A stretch of DNA of 64,000 nucleotides, taken from Candidatus Roseilinea sp. GTDB lineage: Bacteria; Chloroflexota; Anaerolineae; J036; Brachytrichaceae. The DNA lies in the NCBI GenBank assembly GCA_026003755.1, contig BPHV01000003.1, forward strand, positions 248,001 through 312,000, read 5' to 3'. Made by a program: the position numbers and the translations under genes. The notes below the pieces were generated by a model. That model was not told the origin of the DNA, did no database searches, and saw only the letters and a list, made by a program, of their open reading frames with translations. How positions within the stretch are numbered: the first letter of the stretch is position 1; every line of letters begins with the position of its first letter. Below are positions 9,751 through 18,299 of this stretch, piece by piece.

Positions 9751-11088
9751 TCAGGCTGCCGCCGGCTCAGCCGCAGGCTGACTGGCCGGTTCAGCCGTCA
9801 GTTCGCCCTTGGCGATCCGCATCATGCGGTCCAACACTTTAGTCGAGAGGAGGCTGTTCTTGAGGGCGTTGCGCGTATCGGCTTGGGCCAGCACCCTGCG
9901 CACCTCGGCCTGGCGGCTGCCGTAGCGCTGGGCGGTCAGCTCGACTTCGGCGGCGATCTCCTCCTCGCTCACGTTCAGGCCCTCGGCGCGTGATAGCTCG
10001 CGCATGACTAACCCACGCCGTCCGCGCTGCTCGGCGATTGGCCGCAGCTCTTCGCGCACTTGCTGCTCGGTCTTGCCTTGTAACTTCAGCCACTCTTCAA
10101 AGGGCATCCCTTCGACTTTGCGAACGTCGTCCTTAAAGTCCGCGAACAGACTATCCAGTTGGTCCTCGATGAAATCGGGCGGATAACGCACCTCGGCCAG
10201 TGCGGTGAACGCATCCAGCGCCTGTAGGGCGAATGCCTGATCGGCCTGGCGCTGCTTGTATTCGAACAGCCGACGACGCAAGTCCTCGCGCAGCTCGGCC
10301 AGGGTCGAAAAGGCGCTGGCCGCCTGGGCGAGTTCGTCGTTGATGTCGGGGAGCGTCCGGCTGCTGACCCGCTGCACATCAATCGCGACGTCAATCGTCT
10401 GGCCGCGCAGCGATGCTTCGTCGAAGTCATCCGGCAAGGTCAGCGTCGCGTCCTTGTGTTCGCCGGCGCTCATCCCGACGATGAGGGCGGACAGCCCGGG
10501 CAACACTTCGTCCTCTGCTTTGAGCACCAGGCCGCGCTTCGGCTGTAAGCGGAGCGCTACTTCATCGCTGCCGGGCAGTTTGCCCACCACACTCACCTCG
10601 ACCAAGTCGCCCGGCTCCGCGGGCCGCTCGACCAGTTGCACGATGGCGTGCTCCTCGCGGATGAACTGGAGCTGCTGCTCGATTTCCTCATCGGTGACGA
10701 CGACCGACGGCGCCGGCAGGCGAATGGATCGGTAATCCCTCAGGTCCACCTTCGGTTCGAGCGGCACACGCGCGACCAATTGGTAAGGCGATTGTCTCAC
10801 CTCCTCAATCCGGCCGGGGCCATAGGGGTCTATGCCGGCCTCATCCAGCGCTTTCGGATACACCTCGCGAGCGACGCGATCCACGACTTCGGCATCGAAG
10901 ACCGACTGGCCGCCGACCGCGCGGATGACGGCTGCCATCGGCGCGTGACCGGGGCGGAAGCCGGGGATGCGCACCTGCTTGGATAGCTCGCGAGCCACAT
11001 CGCGCCGCGCTTTGTTCACGATGTCATCATCTACCGTGATGGTCAGGCGCACTTCGTGCGTATCGAGGGTTTCAACTTGGAAGTTCAT
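9751..11088 (-). CDS. tig: Trigger factor, ribosome-associated chaperone and peptidyl-prolyl isomerase
   Basis: Trigger factor of 445 residues. The N-terminal ribosome-docking domain carries GFRPGHAP, the variant of the GFRxGxxP signature that contacts the large subunit. It is followed by an FKBP-type PPIase domain ([13 protein letters not shown]) and a long helical C-terminal domain ending in an Ala/Pro/Glu-rich tail. It shields nascent chains at the exit tunnel. The ATG at 11088 ([13 protein letters not shown]) is used because the open frame upstream is the complement of the tRNA gene. No Shine-Dalgarno sequence is seen in the 13 nt between tRNA and start. clpP follows 106 nt downstream. 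Confidence 0.93.
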   Translation of the reverse strand: MNFQVETLDTHEVRLTITVDDDIVNKARRDVARELSKQVRIPGFRPGHAPMAAVIRAVGGQSVFDAEVVDRVAREVYPKALDEAGIDPYGPGRIEEVRQSPYQLVARVPLEPKVDLRDYRSIRLPAPSVVVTDEEIEQQLQFIREEHAIVQLVERPAEPGDLVEVSVVGKLPGSDEVALRLQPKRGLVLKAEDEVLPGLSALIVGMSAGEHKDATLTLPDDFDEASLRGQTIDVAIDVQRVSSRTLPDINDELAQAASAFSTLAELREDLRRRLFEYKQRQADQAFALQALDAFTALAEVRYPPDFIEDQLDSLFADFKDDVRKVEGMPFEEWLKLQGKTEQQVREELRPIAEQRGRRGLVMRELSRAEGLNVSEEEIAAEVELTAQRYGSRQAEVRRVLAQADTRNALKNSLLSTKVLDRMMRIAKGELTAEPASQPAAEPAAA

Positions 11089-11101
11089 GGTTTTGATCCG
11101 A

Positions 11102-11183
11102 TGGGGACGGTGGGACTTGAACCCACATGCCTTGCGGCACATGATCCTAAGTCATGCGCGTCTGCCAGTTCCGCCACATCCCC
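11102..11183 (-). tRNA. tRNA-Leu (anticodon TAG)
   Basis: An 82-nt class II tRNA read on the minus strand. The acceptor stem GGGGATG pairs with CGTCCCC (one T-G wobble) and is followed by discriminator A. The anticodon arm CATGA-CTTAGGA-TCATG presents TAG, a long variable arm (GTGCCGCAAGGCAT region) marks the Leu class, and the T arm GTGGG-TTCAAGT-CCCAC is intact. CCA is not encoded. It lies 13 nt upstream of the trigger factor start and is probably co-transcribed with it. Confidence 0.95.
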
Positions 11184-11395
11184 ACAACCTGCAAGGGGCT
11201 TATTCGCGTCTGCGGTGGGCGGCTCGGCGCCCCCGGCGCATCCTCCAAACGGGCGGCCGGCGCGCTCTGATTGCGCTTCGGCGAACGCGCCCGCGTCACT
11301 GTGCCCTCAGGCGAGGAGATTATACTAGCCGCCTTGATGTGACGGATCGGACCGGCTGGCGCGGTGCGGCCGTTTGGGTTGACCTGCGAGCGAGT

Positions 11396-11770
11396 ATGAG
11401 CAAGATGAGATTGTGGTTGGAACGCATCGGAGTGGGCATCATCGCTTTCTTGTCGTTATCGGCGCCCTTCGTGTTTGGATTGGTGTATTACCTCGGCGTG
11501 ACCGATGGCATAGACATCAACGCCGGCGACCCGCTGCGCGAATCGCGCATCTGGATGATCTACGAGCGGAACGGCCCGACGGGCATCGGCTGGCTTTACA
11601 CCGCCCCGACCGACAGCCCGCGGCCGGGCGTGCAGTGCGCCCGCTCACAACTCACCGTGCTGAATTGGGGCGGCGGCCCCTTGCTCGATACCAGCGCCAG
11701 GTATTGCCGCTGTTACGAGCCGGCAGCCGGCAACCGACTTAAAGAATCCCCGGTGGCCTGTCGCGAATGA
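11396..11770 (+). CDS. Hypothetical protein with one N-terminal membrane segment
   Basis: A 124-residue protein I do not recognise. Residues 10-34 form one strong hydrophobic segment (IGVGIIAFLSLSAPFVFG and following). The rest looks extracytoplasmic: WMIYERNGPTGIGWLY, then a Cys-containing tail (VQCARSQL, ARYCRCYEPAAG, PVACRE) with four cysteines that could form disulfides or bind a metal. The ATG at 11396 starts just before the membrane segment; a longer frame upstream overlaps the tRNA and trigger-factor complement and is ignored. It is followed 25 nt later by the histidine phosphatase on the same strand. Confidence 0.6.
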   Translation: MSKMRLWLERIGVGIIAFLSLSAPFVFGLVYYLGVTDGIDINAGDPLRESRIWMIYERNGPTGIGWLYTAPTDSPRPGVQCARSQLTVLNWGGGPLLDTSARYCRCYEPAAGNRLKESPVACRE

Positions 11771-11795
11771 ATGACGCGCCATACCCCACAACGCT

Positions 11796-12323
11796 ATGCT
11801 CAAAGCACTCTATCTCATTCGCCATGCTCACCCACAGCCGAACACCGGCCTAGCCTACGATCGCGCGCCCGGCCCGCCGCTCTCCGAGGTCGGACGCCAG
11901 GAAGCCCGCGCGACCGGCTTGTACCTGTCGCAGTGCAACCTGGAGCGACTGTTCGTCTCGCCGTTGGAGCGCACCCAGGAGACCGCGCGCTTGATCGCGG
12001 AGCATACGCAGGCCCCCATCCAGATCGAAGCGGCGCTAGCCGAGCACCGCAGCGACGAGAGCTTCGAGAGCGTCAAGGCCCGCGTGCAGGATCTGCTGGC
12101 GCGCGTCGAGGGCGATGCGTTCGCCTGTGTGGGCTTCGTCACTCACGGCTCGCCGACCAAGGCCCTGCTGCAAACGCTGTCGAACGGCGCGCTGGACCTA
12201 TCGCAGTTCGTCTTCGACAACGGCAATCCCGCGCCGACGGCCGGCGTGTGGCGCGCAGAGCGCGGGGATGACGGTTGGCATGTGGACTTGGTGTTCACGC
12301 CGGCTATGGCGCGGATGAGCTGA
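11796..12323 (+). CDS. Histidine phosphatase (phosphoglycerate-mutase-like) family protein
   Basis: A 175-residue member of the histidine phosphatase superfamily. The phospho-accepting His is in LYLIRHAHP near the N-terminus, the conserved Arg/Glu region in SPLERTQETARLI, and the second catalytic His in VTHGSPTKALL. Relatives dephosphorylate small phospho-metabolites (alpha-ribazole phosphatase, fructose bisphosphatase, phosphoglycerate mutase types). The family position alone does not fix the substrate, and no cobalamin genes are nearby. It precedes rsmD by 62 nt on the same strand. Confidence 0.85.
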   Translation: MLKALYLIRHAHPQPNTGLAYDRAPGPPLSEVGRQEARATGLYLSQCNLERLFVSPLERTQETARLIAEHTQAPIQIEAALAEHRSDESFESVKARVQDLLARVEGDAFACVGFVTHGSPTKALLQTLSNGALDLSQFVFDNGNPAPTAGVWRAERGDDGWHVDLVFTPAMARMS

Positions 12324-12385
12324 ATCCCATCTTGCCCCGTCGCTGCGCTTGCTGTTGGTTCGTTTGGGGAGGTGATTTCGCGCAC

Positions 12386-12934
12386 ATGCAAGTCAACACC
12401 GGCAGCGCCAAAGGGCGCAGGCTGAAATCCGTGCCCGGCGACGCGATCCGCCCGATCACCGACCGCGCCAAGCAAGCGCTCTTCAACATTCTGATGGATG
12501 ACGTGCGCGGCTCGCGCTGGCTAGACCTGTTCGCCGGCACCGGCGCCGTGGCGATCGAGGCGCTCAGCCGCGGGGCGGAACATGCCACGCTGATTGACAT
12601 CGCGCCGCAGGCCATCCAAGTGATCCGCGAGAACCTTCGCATCACCCGTCTCGAATCTAAGGCGCGCGTGATCCGACAGGACGCCTTCGACTATCTGCAA
12701 GCGCGGCCCAACGCGCGCTACGACTACATCTTCGTCGCCCCGCCGCAGTACCAGGGGCTGTGGTCGCGCGCGCTGATTGCGATTGACGAGAACATCGGCT
12801 GGTTGAGCGAATCTGGCACGGTCATCGTTCAGATCGACCCGAGGGAATATTTCCCGATCGCGCTCGACCACCTGGAACTGGGCGACCAACGGCGTTACGG
12901 CAAAACCATGCTGTTGTTCTACGACCGCCTCTAG
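12386..12934 (+). CDS. rsmD: RsmD-family 16S rRNA (guanine-N2)-methyltransferase
   Basis: A 182-residue SAM-dependent methyltransferase of the RsmD family, which methylates G966 of 16S rRNA in E. coli. The N-terminus (NTGSAKGRRLKSVPG, then RPITDRAKQALFNIL) and the SAM-binding motif DLFAGTGAVAIEALSRGA are typical. The catalytic DPPY-type motif is altered to FVAPPQY: the first Asp is missing and one residue is inserted before Tyr, which may affect activity or mark a divergent subfamily. The ATG at 12386 is chosen because GGGGAGGTGA lies upstream at good distance. Confidence 0.86.
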   Translation: MQVNTGSAKGRRLKSVPGDAIRPITDRAKQALFNILMDDVRGSRWLDLFAGTGAVAIEALSRGAEHATLIDIAPQAIQVIRENLRITRLESKARVIRQDAFDYLQARPNARYDYIFVAPPQYQGLWSRALIAIDENIGWLSESGTVIVQIDPREYFPIALDHLELGDQRRYGKTMLLFYDRL

Positions 12935-12995
12935 CTGACCGGAGCTGGCGCACGCCCCGCCTTCACCTCTTTCGCCCGCCTCTCTCGCGCGACGA

Positions 12996-13856
12996 TCACC
13001 GGTCGAAGATGGCGATCACCGCCGGCACGGGATCGAACGAGTTCATCGAGAGGCCGCCGAGGGCCTCATCCAACCACAGGCCGGATGACCCGCCGCCGTC
13101 TAAGTTGAGCGCGTGCGCGACGCGCAACTCAGGCGATGCCGCTAGGAAGTCCGCCAAGTCCGTCAGCGTCCACTGCATCATCTGCGTCACGCCTAGCAAC
13201 ACATAGCCGTCGCGGTCGAGCGCCACAAAGCTGCGCCGGTTGCGCTGACCGTCATCGCCAATGCCGGCCACCCGTCGCCCATCCACCACCAGCATCGGGA
13301 AACTCTGCACGGCTTGTTGAATGGCGGGGTCAAAGCGGTAGGGCTGGGTGCGCAACCATTGCACCGATGGCCTGCCGTCGCGCAGTGCAAACATCCCGCC
13401 GAAGCCGCGGTAGCTTCGCCCGAATACCCGTCCATCCGTGATGAGCAAGCCGGTCGCCCGATTGGCCTCATCGAAGAACCCGCCGTTAATCATGAGCGCT
13501 GCGCCGGTGGCGCGCTGCCAATCGCGCAGGGTGCGAGGCATCTGCGGGTCGTAGAGCACGCGCATCGTCGCGCGTTGCCAATCCACGCGCGCCACGATGA
13601 GCAGCTCGTCGAAGTTGTTGCTGTGGCCTCGCAGCAGCAAGAGGGCTATCGCCGGCGTGAGGGCGCGCCACTGCCCATCATAAGCCGGCGGTGGGGCCGT
13701 GGCTGCCGGCGTGTGGGTCACGACGACCGGCTGCGTCGGGCGGATCGCCGGCGAGGGGAAAGTCGGCGGCTGCGCCGATGGCGCTTTCGGCGCATCGCCG
13801 CAAGCGATCAACAGTCCAATGACCACCGCGGCACCGAGCGCGCCCAAGGAACGCAT
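12996..13856 (-). CDS. Phosphodiester glycosidase (NAGPA) domain lipoprotein
   Basis: A 286-residue secreted lipoprotein. The N-terminus has a hydrophobic signal with the lipobox LLIAC, followed by a Pro/Thr-rich linker. From about residue 60 it matches the NAGPA fold: LMINGGFFDEANR, ATGLLITDGRVFG, RRSFVALDRDGYV and the signature LNLDGGGSSGLWL. Relatives include the mammalian enzyme that uncovers mannose-6-phosphate and several bacterial exopolysaccharide or sporulation proteins. It probably acts on surface phospho-sugar linkages, with unknown substrate. It is divergent from trmFO, with 38 nt between the two starts, so the promoters must lie back to back or within the genes. Confidence 0.82.
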   Translation of the reverse strand: MRSLGALGAAVVIGLLIACGDAPKAPSAQPPTFPSPAIRPTQPVVVTHTPAATAPPPAYDGQWRALTPAIALLLLRGHSNNFDELLIVARVDWQRATMRVLYDPQMPRTLRDWQRATGAALMINGGFFDEANRATGLLITDGRVFGRSYRGFGGMFALRDGRPSVQWLRTQPYRFDPAIQQAVQSFPMLVVDGRRVAGIGDDGQRNRRSFVALDRDGYVLLGVTQMMQWTLTDLADFLAASPELRVAHALNLDGGGSSGLWLDEALGGLSMNSFDPVPAVIAIFDR

Positions 13857-13877
13857 GACGCTGGGATTCTACGCTGT

Positions 13878-13883
13878 TAGAAT
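13878..13883 (+). promoter_or_regulatory. -10-like element before trmFO
   Basis: TAGAAT ends 11 nt before the trmFO start codon, leaving room for only a minimal 5' leader. No convincing -35 is visible. This is one of several such placements in the window. Confidence 0.4.
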
Positions 13884-13894
13884 CATGGCGCGCG

Positions 13895-15352
13895 ATGCGC
13901 GAGACCGACGGGATCACAGTAATTGGCGGCGGCCTGGCCGGCGCAGAGGCGGCATGGCAGATCGCCCAACGCGGCGTGCGCGTCAAGCTGTACGAGATGC
14001 GCCCGCGCAAGATGACGCCGGCGCACACCACAGGGCATCTGGCCGAGCTGGTGTGCAGCAATTCGCTGGGCGCCGACCAGGACGACAAGGCGCCCGGACT
14101 GCTCAAACGCGAGATGCGCATGCTCGGCTCGTTAATCATGGTGTGCGCCGAGCGCGCAGCGGTGCCCGCCGGCAGCGCGCTCGCTGTGGACCGAGAACGA
14201 TTCGCGCTGGAGGTGACCCGCCGCATCGAGTCCCACCCGCTCATCGAGGTGATCCGCGAGGAAGCGATCCGCATCCCGGAGGGGGTCAGCGTGATCGCCA
14301 GCGGGCCGCTCACTTCGGATGCGCTCGCCGCCGAGATCGCCCGACTCACCGGCAGCGAGCACCTCTACTTCTGGGACGCCATCGCGCCGATCGTGACGCT
14401 CGATTCGATTGACCTCACCATCGCCTTCTACGCCTCGCGCTACGGCAAAACGCAGGGCCACCGGAGCAGCGATGCGCGCCCCGCGCTTCAACCGACCGAC
14501 GGCGACTACATCAATTGCCCGATGACGCGGGAGGAGTATTACGCCTTCGTCGAGGCGCTGACGACGGCCGAGACGGCAACCCTGCGCGACTTCGAGCTGC
14601 GCGATGAGCGCTTCTTCGAGGGTTGCCTGCCGATCGAGGTGATGGCGCGGCGCGGCAAGGATGCGCTGGCCTTTGGGCCGATGCGACCGGTGGGCATCCG
14701 CGACCCGCGCACCGGCCGGCGACCGTTCGCTGTGGTGCAACTGCGCCAAGACAACATCGCCGGCACACTCTACAACCTCGTCGGCTTCCAAACCAACCTC
14801 AAGTTCCCCGAGCAAGATCGCGTGCTGCGCATGATCCCCGGCTTGCAACACGCCGAGTTCGTGCGCTACGGCCAAATGCACCGCAATACGTTCATCAACG
14901 CTCCCGCGCTGCTGAGCGCTACGCTGAAACTGAAGGATGAGCATCTCGCGCGCCAGCAGCGCCCGATTCCCGATCCGCCCTGCGCGATTTTCTTCGCGGG
15001 CCAAATCGTCGGCGTCGAGGGCTACGTCGGCAACGCGGCCACCGGCTTGCTCGCCGGCATCAACGCTGTCCGCGCGCTGCGCGGCGAGCCGTTGGTCACG
15101 CTGCCGCCCACGACCATGCTGGGCGCATTGTGCCACTACATCGCGCATGCGGATCCGAAGCACTTTCAGCCGATGAAAGCGAACTTCGGCATCTTGCCGC
15201 CGCTGGCGCACCCCCCGCGCGATAAGCGGCTGCGCGGCGCAGCCTACGCCGAACGCGCCCGGCGCGACTTACAGACGGCGATCGAGTCGCAGGGCATCCT
15301 GAGCGATATGCTGTCGCCCGTTCAAACGTCATCGGCGCATACGGCAGCGTAA
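13895..15352 (+). CDS. trmFO: Methylenetetrahydrofolate-tRNA-(uracil-5-)-methyltransferase TrmFO
   Basis: A 485-residue FAD- and folate-dependent enzyme that makes m5U54 in the T loop of tRNAs, the alternative to SAM-dependent TrmA. The FAD-binding start [19 protein letters not shown] is complete, VCSNSLGAD contains the cysteine conserved in the family, and the C-terminal segment [18 protein letters not shown] is typical of the GidA-like fold. Length is slightly above the family norm of about 435-470, with an extended C-terminus ([11 protein letters not shown] and following). rex follows 69 nt downstream on the same strand. Confidence 0.95.
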   Translation: MRETDGITVIGGGLAGAEAAWQIAQRGVRVKLYEMRPRKMTPAHTTGHLAELVCSNSLGADQDDKAPGLLKREMRMLGSLIMVCAERAAVPAGSALAVDRERFALEVTRRIESHPLIEVIREEAIRIPEGVSVIASGPLTSDALAAEIARLTGSEHLYFWDAIAPIVTLDSIDLTIAFYASRYGKTQGHRSSDARPALQPTDGDYINCPMTREEYYAFVEALTTAETATLRDFELRDERFFEGCLPIEVMARRGKDALAFGPMRPVGIRDPRTGRRPFAVVQLRQDNIAGTLYNLVGFQTNLKFPEQDRVLRMIPGLQHAEFVRYGQMHRNTFINAPALLSATLKLKDEHLARQQRPIPDPPCAIFFAGQIVGVEGYVGNAATGLLAGINAVRALRGEPLVTLPPTTMLGALCHYIAHADPKHFQPMKANFGILPPLAHPPRDKRLRGAAYAERARRDLQTAIESQGILSDMLSPVQTSSAHTAA

Positions 15353-15421
15353 GATAAGCGCCATCGCCAAGCCTGGCTACGCATCGCATCGCCAAAATGG
15401 CTTCACCTTTACCGATGTGAT

Positions 15422-16042
15422 ATGTCTGCGAAACACGTCCCGGACATCGTTGTGGCCCGTTTGCCGCTGTACCTCCGCGCGTTGAGCGCCATGCAAAACG
15501 GCGGGAAGGTGTTCACCTCGTCACAAGAGATGGCGCAATGGCTCGGGATCAGTTCGGCCCAAATTCGCAAAGACCTGTCGCATTTCGGCGAGTTCGGCAA
15601 ACAGGGCACCGGCTACTCCGTCGCCGGTCTCCAAGAGAAGCTGCGCCAAATCCTCAACCTGAAGCACGAATGGCCCATCATCATCATCGGCGCCGGCAAC
15701 ATCGGCAGCGCCGTGGCGAACTACCCCGGCTTCGCCCATCGCGGCTTCCGCGTGTGCGCCGTGTTCGACAACGACCCCAAGAAGATCGGCCGCTCGGTCG
15801 GCGCCTGCAAGGTATACGACGTGCGCCAACTGCCGGAGTTTGTCCGCGAGCACAATATTCGGATGGCGATGATTGCCGTGCCGGCCGAGTCGGCGCAGGA
15901 AGTGGCCGACCTCGCCATCGCCTCGGGGATCGTCGCAATCCTCAATTACGCGCCGGTCAACCTCAGCGTGCCCGCCCATGTGCGCGTGGAGAACATTGAC
16001 CCCGTGCTCCACTTGCAGCACATGACCTATTACCTCGCCTGA
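15422..16042 (+). CDS. rex: Redox-sensing transcriptional repressor Rex
   Basis: A 206-residue Rex protein. The N-terminal winged-helix domain (about 1-80) has the family sequence SSAQIRKDLSHFGEFGKQG, and the C-terminal Rossmann domain starts with IIGAGNIGSAVANY and ends in a domain-swapped helix. Rex senses the NADH/NAD+ ratio and represses fermentation or respiration genes when NADH is low. No target operon is evident in this window. The start is the ATG at 15422, which lacks a strong ribosome binding site. Confidence 0.95.
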   Translation: MSAKHVPDIVVARLPLYLRALSAMQNGGKVFTSSQEMAQWLGISSAQIRKDLSHFGEFGKQGTGYSVAGLQEKLRQILNLKHEWPIIIIGAGNIGSAVANYPGFAHRGFRVCAVFDNDPKKIGRSVGACKVYDVRQLPEFVREHNIRMAMIAVPAESAQEVADLAIASGIVAILNYAPVNLSVPAHVRVENIDPVLHLQHMTYYLA

Positions 16043-16088
16043 TCGTCCAAGCCGAGAACGCGAGTTCGTGTCACTTCGTCACAAACTC

Positions 16089-16116
16089 TTGACAAACCTG
16101 TTGCGTTCATTAAGAT
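16089..16116 (+). promoter_or_regulatory. Sigma-70-type promoter for the small lipoprotein gene
   Basis: TTGACA (16089-16094), a 16-nt spacer and TAAGAT (16111-16116) form a near-consensus promoter. Transcription would start near 16123, about 30 nt before the gene, which also has a GGAGG-type ribosome binding site. Confidence 0.75.
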
Positions 16117-16153
16117 TGGCAGCAAGGCTTCTCATTCACTCGAATTCTGGAGG

Positions 16154-16552
16154 ATGATGATGTATAAGCGAATCGTCAGGGTGATCGCTGCCGGCGTCGG
16201 CGCTGCTTTCGTGCTCACTGCTTGTGCAGTCAGCAATCGTCAAATCGTGACCGGCCCGAACGGCCTCGTCGTTGAGCCGCTCAACCTCACTACAACCCGC
16301 GCGCAACCCGCCGCGCCTGTCGTCGCTCCGCCTGCGGAAGAGCGCGCGCTGCTGCCTGCGCCGGCCACCGAGAAAGCTCCACAGCCATCCTCCGCGCCTG
16401 AGCAGTCCGGCAAGGCCGTCACGACCAGCGACGCTGCAAAGTCCGTCGAGCAGACCAAAGCCTCAGCCGCCAAGTCGGCCGACTCCATGTCGCATGGATG
16501 CGCCGGCTATGGCTACGCGGAAGGCTACGGCAGCGTCGCCAGCGACGACTAG
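16154..16552 (+). CDS. Small Ala/Pro-rich lipoprotein of unknown function
   Basis: A 132-residue protein I do not recognise. A positively charged start and hydrophobic stretch end in the lipobox LTAC, so it should be lipid-anchored outside the membrane. The body is low-complexity, rich in Ala, Pro, Glu, Ser and Thr (for example VVAPPAEERALLPAP), and it ends in a Gly/Tyr/Ser tail (HGCAGYGYAEGYGSV) with a lone Cys. A consensus promoter, TCTGGAGGATGATG ribosome-binding region and a strong terminator make it a stand-alone, probably well-expressed unit. Three ATGs lie close together at the start; the first or second could be used. Confidence 0.72.
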   Translation: MMMYKRIVRVIAAGVGAAFVLTACAVSNRQIVTGPNGLVVEPLNLTTTRAQPAAPVVAPPAEERALLPAPATEKAPQPSSAPEQSGKAVTTSDAAKSVEQTKASAAKSADSMSHGCAGYGYAEGYGSVASDD

Positions 16553-16575
16553 CCGGCGCACAGCCTTAAGAAATC

Positions 16576-16613
16576 AACCGCCCCCGAGCACGCCTCGGGG
16601 GCGGTTTGCTTTT
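16576..16613 (+). terminator. Intrinsic terminator after the small lipoprotein gene
   Basis: A perfect 13-bp stem (16576-16588 with 16594-16606) around loop CACGC, followed by TTTGCTTTT. It isolates the lipoprotein gene from the glnA promoter region. Confidence 0.9.
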
Positions 16614-16676
16614 CGGGATAAGCTCGCCCTTGAGAGGATTATGGCTGTTCATCGGACCGGCGGCGCTCACCGTTCC

Positions 16677-16704
16677 TTGACGGGATGTGCGCGGCCCGTA
16701 TAAT
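16677..16704 (+). promoter_or_regulatory. Sigma-70-type promoter for glnA
   Basis: TTGACG (16677-16682), a 16-nt spacer and a perfect TATAAT (16699-16704). The transcript would begin near 16711, giving a leader of about 85 nt that contains the hairpin at 16731-16765. Confidence 0.8.
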
Positions 16705-16730
16705 TAGGCTCAACCGAGCAAAGTGTCACC

Positions 16731-16773
16731 AGGACGTGACGTTCCGACGAGGGGCGTCACGTCCTCAATTTTT
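16731..16773 (+). promoter_or_regulatory. Terminator-like hairpin in the glnA leader (putative attenuator)
   Basis: AGGACGTGACG (16731-16741) and CGTCACGTCCT (16755-16765) form a perfect 11-bp stem with a 13-nt loop. CAATTTTT follows, only a few bases before the AAGGAG ribosome binding site of glnA. The position, after the promoter and before the gene, fits transcription attenuation or a protein-binding palindrome. No known glutamine riboswitch sequence is recognisable. Confidence 0.6.
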
Positions 16774-16794
16774 CCGAAGGAGCACTACCCAATC

Positions 16795-18225
16795 ATGACC
16801 ACCGAACTGAGAGAATTTTTGCGAATACCCTATGCGGAGCTGGAAGAGTTGAACCTCGAAGCCAAGGCGCAGCGCCTGGCGCGTGTGCCGATGCACCAGC
16901 TCCAAGAAGCACGCTTGAAGTATCTGACCGACGAGAAGCGGATCAAAGCCGTGACCGTGTTGTTCTCCGACCTAGAAGGTCGGCTGCACATGCTCGACTA
17001 CGACAAGAAGTTCTTGTTGAAGTCGTATGACAATCTGACCTTCGACGGTTCGTCCATCCGCGGGTTCACGGCGCAACGCGAGTCCGATCTGCGACTGGGG
17101 ATTGACTGGTCGGCCTTTTATTGGGCGCCGGCCGATGTTTTTGGCCCGGGCAAAGTGCTTGTTTTCGGCGAAGTGATGGAGCGCGACGGTCGGCCGTATG
17201 TTGCCGATACGCGCAGCATCCTCAAGGGCTTCGCGCAGCGGATGTTCGAGGAGAAGGGCTACACCCTGAACGCGGCGAACGAGATCGAAGGGTTCTTGTT
17301 CAAGGGGTTGAACGCCGAGCGAGAGTATCACAAAACGGGCCAGTTCGAGTTCGTCAACACGGGCGGCTACTATCACTCGCTACCGGGGGATCCGCTCCGC
17401 CAGTTCATTGATACGGTGGCCGAGGTGCAGCGGGCGATGGGCTTTCAAAATGAAAAGGATCACCCCGAGGTGGCGCCGTCGCAATTCGAGATCAATTACA
17501 GCTACACCGAGGCGGTGGCTGCGGCAGATACCATCCAGCTCTATAAGCTGATCTGTCGGCAGGTGGCCGCGCTGCAAGGCCTAACCGCCAGCTTTCTGCC
17601 TAAGCCGATCGTCGGCGTCAACGGCAGCGGCATGCACACGAACATCTCGGTCAGCCAAAACGGGGTGAACTTGTTCTGGGATGCAAACGGCGAGGAGAAC
17701 CTGAGTGAGTTTGCCTGGAACTTTGTGGATCGCATCTTGACGCACGCCAACGACATCTGTCTGCTGCTCAACGCGAGCGTGAATGCCTACCGCAGGCTTG
17801 ACCCGCACTTTGAGGCGCCGAACCAGATCATCGCCTCGCCGGTGGATCGCGGCTCGATGGTGCGCATTCCGATCGGCAACGCGCGCAGCGCGCGCATCGA
17901 GGTGCGCTCGGTGGGGCCGGATGCGAATCCGTACTTGGTCATGTATTCGCTCTTCCGCACCGGCCTGGAGGGCAGCATCAGCAACGAACCGGGGCTGCGC
18001 CAGGCGAAACGCTTCTTGCCGGACAACATCTACGACGCGATTGACAACTTCTGCGCCGCGCAGTGGACCTCCGTGTTGTTAGGCGACGACGTGAAGGCGC
18101 GCTACGCCGACCTGAAGCGCGCCGCAGCCGATCGCTGCCCGCGCCTGCTCGGCACGATCGTCAAAGGCCCTGAGGTGCAATATCACCACGAGGTCTATAA
18201 CCAGTATCTGTGGAATCTGTTCTGA
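16795..18225 (+). CDS. glnA: Glutamine synthetase, type I-like
   Basis: A 476-residue glutamine synthetase that joins ammonia to glutamate using ATP. Family landmarks in order are FDGSSIRGF, EIEGFLF (metal ligand Glu), QFEINYSY, NGSGMHTNISV (His ligand) and NARSARIEVR. The C-terminus contains an Asp/Ala-rich stretch as in GlnA, but I see no clear NLYDLP-type adenylylation site, so control by adenylylation is doubtful. The ATG at 16795 is chosen because of AAGGAG at 16777; a longer frame would start inside the leader hairpin. The gene has its own promoter and a leader hairpin, suggesting control at the leader. Confidence 0.94.
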   Translation: MTTELREFLRIPYAELEELNLEAKAQRLARVPMHQLQEARLKYLTDEKRIKAVTVLFSDLEGRLHMLDYDKKFLLKSYDNLTFDGSSIRGFTAQRESDLRLGIDWSAFYWAPADVFGPGKVLVFGEVMERDGRPYVADTRSILKGFAQRMFEEKGYTLNAANEIEGFLFKGLNAEREYHKTGQFEFVNTGGYYHSLPGDPLRQFIDTVAEVQRAMGFQNEKDHPEVAPSQFEINYSYTEAVAAADTIQLYKLICRQVAALQGLTASFLPKPIVGVNGSGMHTNISVSQNGVNLFWDANGEENLSEFAWNFVDRILTHANDICLLLNASVNAYRRLDPHFEAPNQIIASPVDRGSMVRIPIGNARSARIEVRSVGPDANPYLVMYSLFRTGLEGSISNEPGLRQAKRFLPDNIYDAIDNFCAAQWTSVLLGDDVKARYADLKRAAADRCPRLLGTIVKGPEVQYHHEVYNQYLWNLF

Positions 18226-18243
18226 GCAGATTGGCCGCTCAAA

Positions 18244-18280
18244 AACGGGTGGGCGAAGGCACCGCCTTCGCCCACCCGTT
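18244..18280. terminator. Bidirectional terminator between glnA and the sugar ABC operon
   Basis: A 17-bp perfect inverted repeat (18244-18260 with 18264-18280) and a 3-nt loop. On the minus strand it is followed by a T run, suiting the operon that ends with the FmdB-like gene; on the plus strand it closes glnA. Confidence 0.8.
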
Positions 18281-18299
18281 AGAACTGAACGGCTTGCGC

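Noticed and set aside
10967-11395. Longer N-terminus for the small membrane protein gene at 11396
   Set aside because: It would cross the tRNA-Leu gene and the trigger factor start on the opposite strand.
14132-15211. 359-codon minus-strand frame
   Set aside because: Lies wholly within trmFO on the other strand and has His/Arg-rich composition typical of an antisense shadow.
16060-16086. Rex operator (TTGTGA-n6-TCACAA type) after rex
   Set aside because: TCACAA is present but the left half-site matches only 4 of 6 bases and the spacing is wrong.
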